DNA of 6,647 bases, taken from the NCBI GenBank assembly GCA_021847625.1, contig JAJZQK010000191.1, forward strand, positions 1 through 6,647. The letters are read 5' to 3'. This stretch comes from Chloroflexota bacterium. GTDB lineage: Bacteria > Chloroflexota > FW602-bin22 > JAMCYS01. The notes beneath the pieces were generated by a model, which was not told where the DNA came from, searched no databases, and saw nothing but the letters and a program-made list of their open reading frames with translations. Below are positions 6,099 to 6,647 of the stretch, one piece after another. Position numbers and translations under genes: made by a program. Position 1 is the stretch's first letter; each line of letters opens with the position of its first letter.

Positions 6099-6142
6099 CT
6101 TAAGCTCGGCTTAAACTTCCCTTCCGCTCTGCTTAATGCGCC
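6099..6142 (+). promoter_or_regulatory. Second four-unit 11-bp direct-repeat array (Pho-box-like)
   Basis: The units are CTTAAGCTCGG, CTTAAACTTCC, CTTCCGCTCTG and CTTAATGCGCC, with exact 11-base spacing. Three of the four carry CTTAA and the third is degenerate. It has the same period, unit number and strand as the array at 3741-3784. It lies 59 bases after the kinase stop codon and 87 bases before the small membrane protein, so it probably controls that gene or others beyond the window. No convincing -10 follows; TACCTC at 6159-6164 is the nearest candidate and is weak. Confidence 0.62.
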
Positions 6143-6229
6143 GCTCCCCGGATCCTGCTACCTCTCCGGGAGGCAGGGAATATCGACGACGCCGCCAGGC
6201 GCCGGCCGGGAACCCGGTGAGGTGTGCCG

Positions 6230-6433
6230 ATGGCGTTCGGGCCGACGGGGACGTTGCTACTGGGCCTTCTCTTGGGGCTCTTCGGGGGCCTTCTGGCGTG
6301 GCGTGCCCTGCGGTTCGGAGGCGACGATGCCGGCGAGCCCCTCATGCGCTCCCATGATTACCTGCTGCTGGGCTTCCTCGGCCTGGCCGTCTTATCGTTG
6401 GCGATATTCCTCGCCTACGTTCTGCTGCTCTAG
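6230..6433 (+). CDS. Small two-helix membrane protein of unknown function
   Basis: This 67-residue protein is not recognised as a named family. It has a hydrophobic segment at about 6-26 (LLLGLLLGLFGG core), a short polar loop at 27-44 containing Arg28, Asp32-Asp33, Glu36 and Arg40, and a second hydrophobic segment at about 45-66. This predicts a helical hairpin. The ATG at 6230 is preferred because GAGGTG (6219-6224) lies five bases upstream, the same kind of site used by the response regulator gene. A GTG two codons earlier would overlap that site. It follows the second 11-bp array, which suggests control by the neighbouring two-component system. A membrane-level partner or feedback modulator of the kinase is possible but only inferred from position. 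The codon pattern and ribosome binding site favour a real gene. Confidence 0.6.
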   Translation: MAFGPTGTLLLGLLLGLFGGLLAWRALRFGGDDAGEPLMRSHDYLLLGFLGLAVLSLAIFLAYVLLL

Positions 6434-6484
6434 GCGGGCCACAAACCACGAACGGCTATAGACAGCCGCGCCCTGTTGTTATGA

Positions 6485-6548
6485 CGGTACTTACGCGGTG
6501 GGAGTCGGATTAGCCGTGGAGGACGCAGAGGGCAGGGAGGAGGATGCC
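6485..6548 (+). repeat. Partial copy (left half) of the miniature inverted-repeat element
   Basis: The 20 bases at 6491-6510 are identical to 3488-3507 (TTACGCGGTGGGAGTCGGAT). Similarity continues with small changes and a short insertion to about 6548, including the GGAGG...GCAGAG interior. The outer end reads CGGTAC here against CAGTAG in the complete copy. No right terminal inverted repeat appears by the window end, and the sequence diverges after 6548, so this copy looks truncated or decayed. Confidence 0.65.
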
Positions 6549-6587
6549 TACGGCCAGGCGACCGCTCGCGCTCACACCACGGGGGCT

Positions 6588-6647
6588 GGTGACGGGCGAG
6601 CGGCCGTCCTTCACTACGCTTGATCGGTGAGCGAGGGGCGGCCGTCC
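6588..6647. repeat. GC-rich direct repeat at the right edge
   Basis: Two 22-base units, at 6588-6609 and 6626-6647, share GGTGA at one end and GCGGCCGTCC at the other, with a scrambled middle, giving a 38-base period. An inverted partner to the GCGAGCGG part lies at 6559-6569. The second unit ends exactly at the window edge, so further copies cannot be assessed. No gene is visible from 6434 to 6647. Confidence 0.4.

Noticed and set aside
6224..6229. GTG start two codons upstream for the small membrane protein
   Set aside because: It would overlap its own GAGGTG ribosome binding site; the ATG at 6230 has normal spacing.
6453..6468. CGGCT/AGCCG hairpin after the small membrane protein as a terminator
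   Set aside because: Only a 5-bp stem with a 6-base loop and no real T-run, so too weak to call.

Overview
This is a GC-rich bacterial chromosome segment with five protein-coding genes in two divergent blocks plus one small downstream gene. The high GC content, the style of the proteins (an UppP with SSLGH instead of SSTGH, a kinase with HELGRPL) and the dispersed hairpin repeats suggest a Chloroflexota-like organism. That is an inference from general resemblance and is only moderately supported; no rRNA or other taxonomic marker is present.

Layout. Positions 1-121 hold two short perfect hairpins downstream of the leftward operon. The minus strand carries a class A penicillin-binding protein (1013-3193) followed 42 bases later by uppP (122-970), probably one operon. 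The PBP glycosyltransferase releases undecaprenyl pyrophosphate, and UppP dephosphorylates it so that the carrier can be reused. A perfect-dyad tandem repeat (3206-3224) sits just upstream of the PBP ribosome binding site. The divergent intergenic region (3194-3901) contains a complete miniature inverted-repeat element (3482-3603) with a flush 7-bp direct repeat at its ends, a four-unit CTTAA-type tandem array with exact 11-bp period (3741-3784) and a promoter candidate at 3838-3867. The plus strand then carries an OmpR/PhoB-family response regulator (3902-4603) and a HisKA sensor kinase (4603-6039) that overlap by one base. A second four-unit CTTAA array with the same 11-bp period (6099-6142) lies between the kinase and a 67-residue two-helix membrane protein (6230-6433). 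The right edge holds a partial copy of the miniature element and a short GC-rich repeat that runs off the window.

How it fits together. The two 11-bp-periodic arrays flank the two-component operon and have the geometry of PhoB/PhoP-class binding sites. The simplest reading is that the regulator binds both, controlling its own operon and the small membrane protein. The kinase has Arg where HisKA kinases normally carry the Thr/Asn needed for phosphatase activity, so signal shut-off may work differently from textbook systems. The signal sensed is unknown. No CRISPR array, tRNA, rRNA, prophage or transposase gene was seen.
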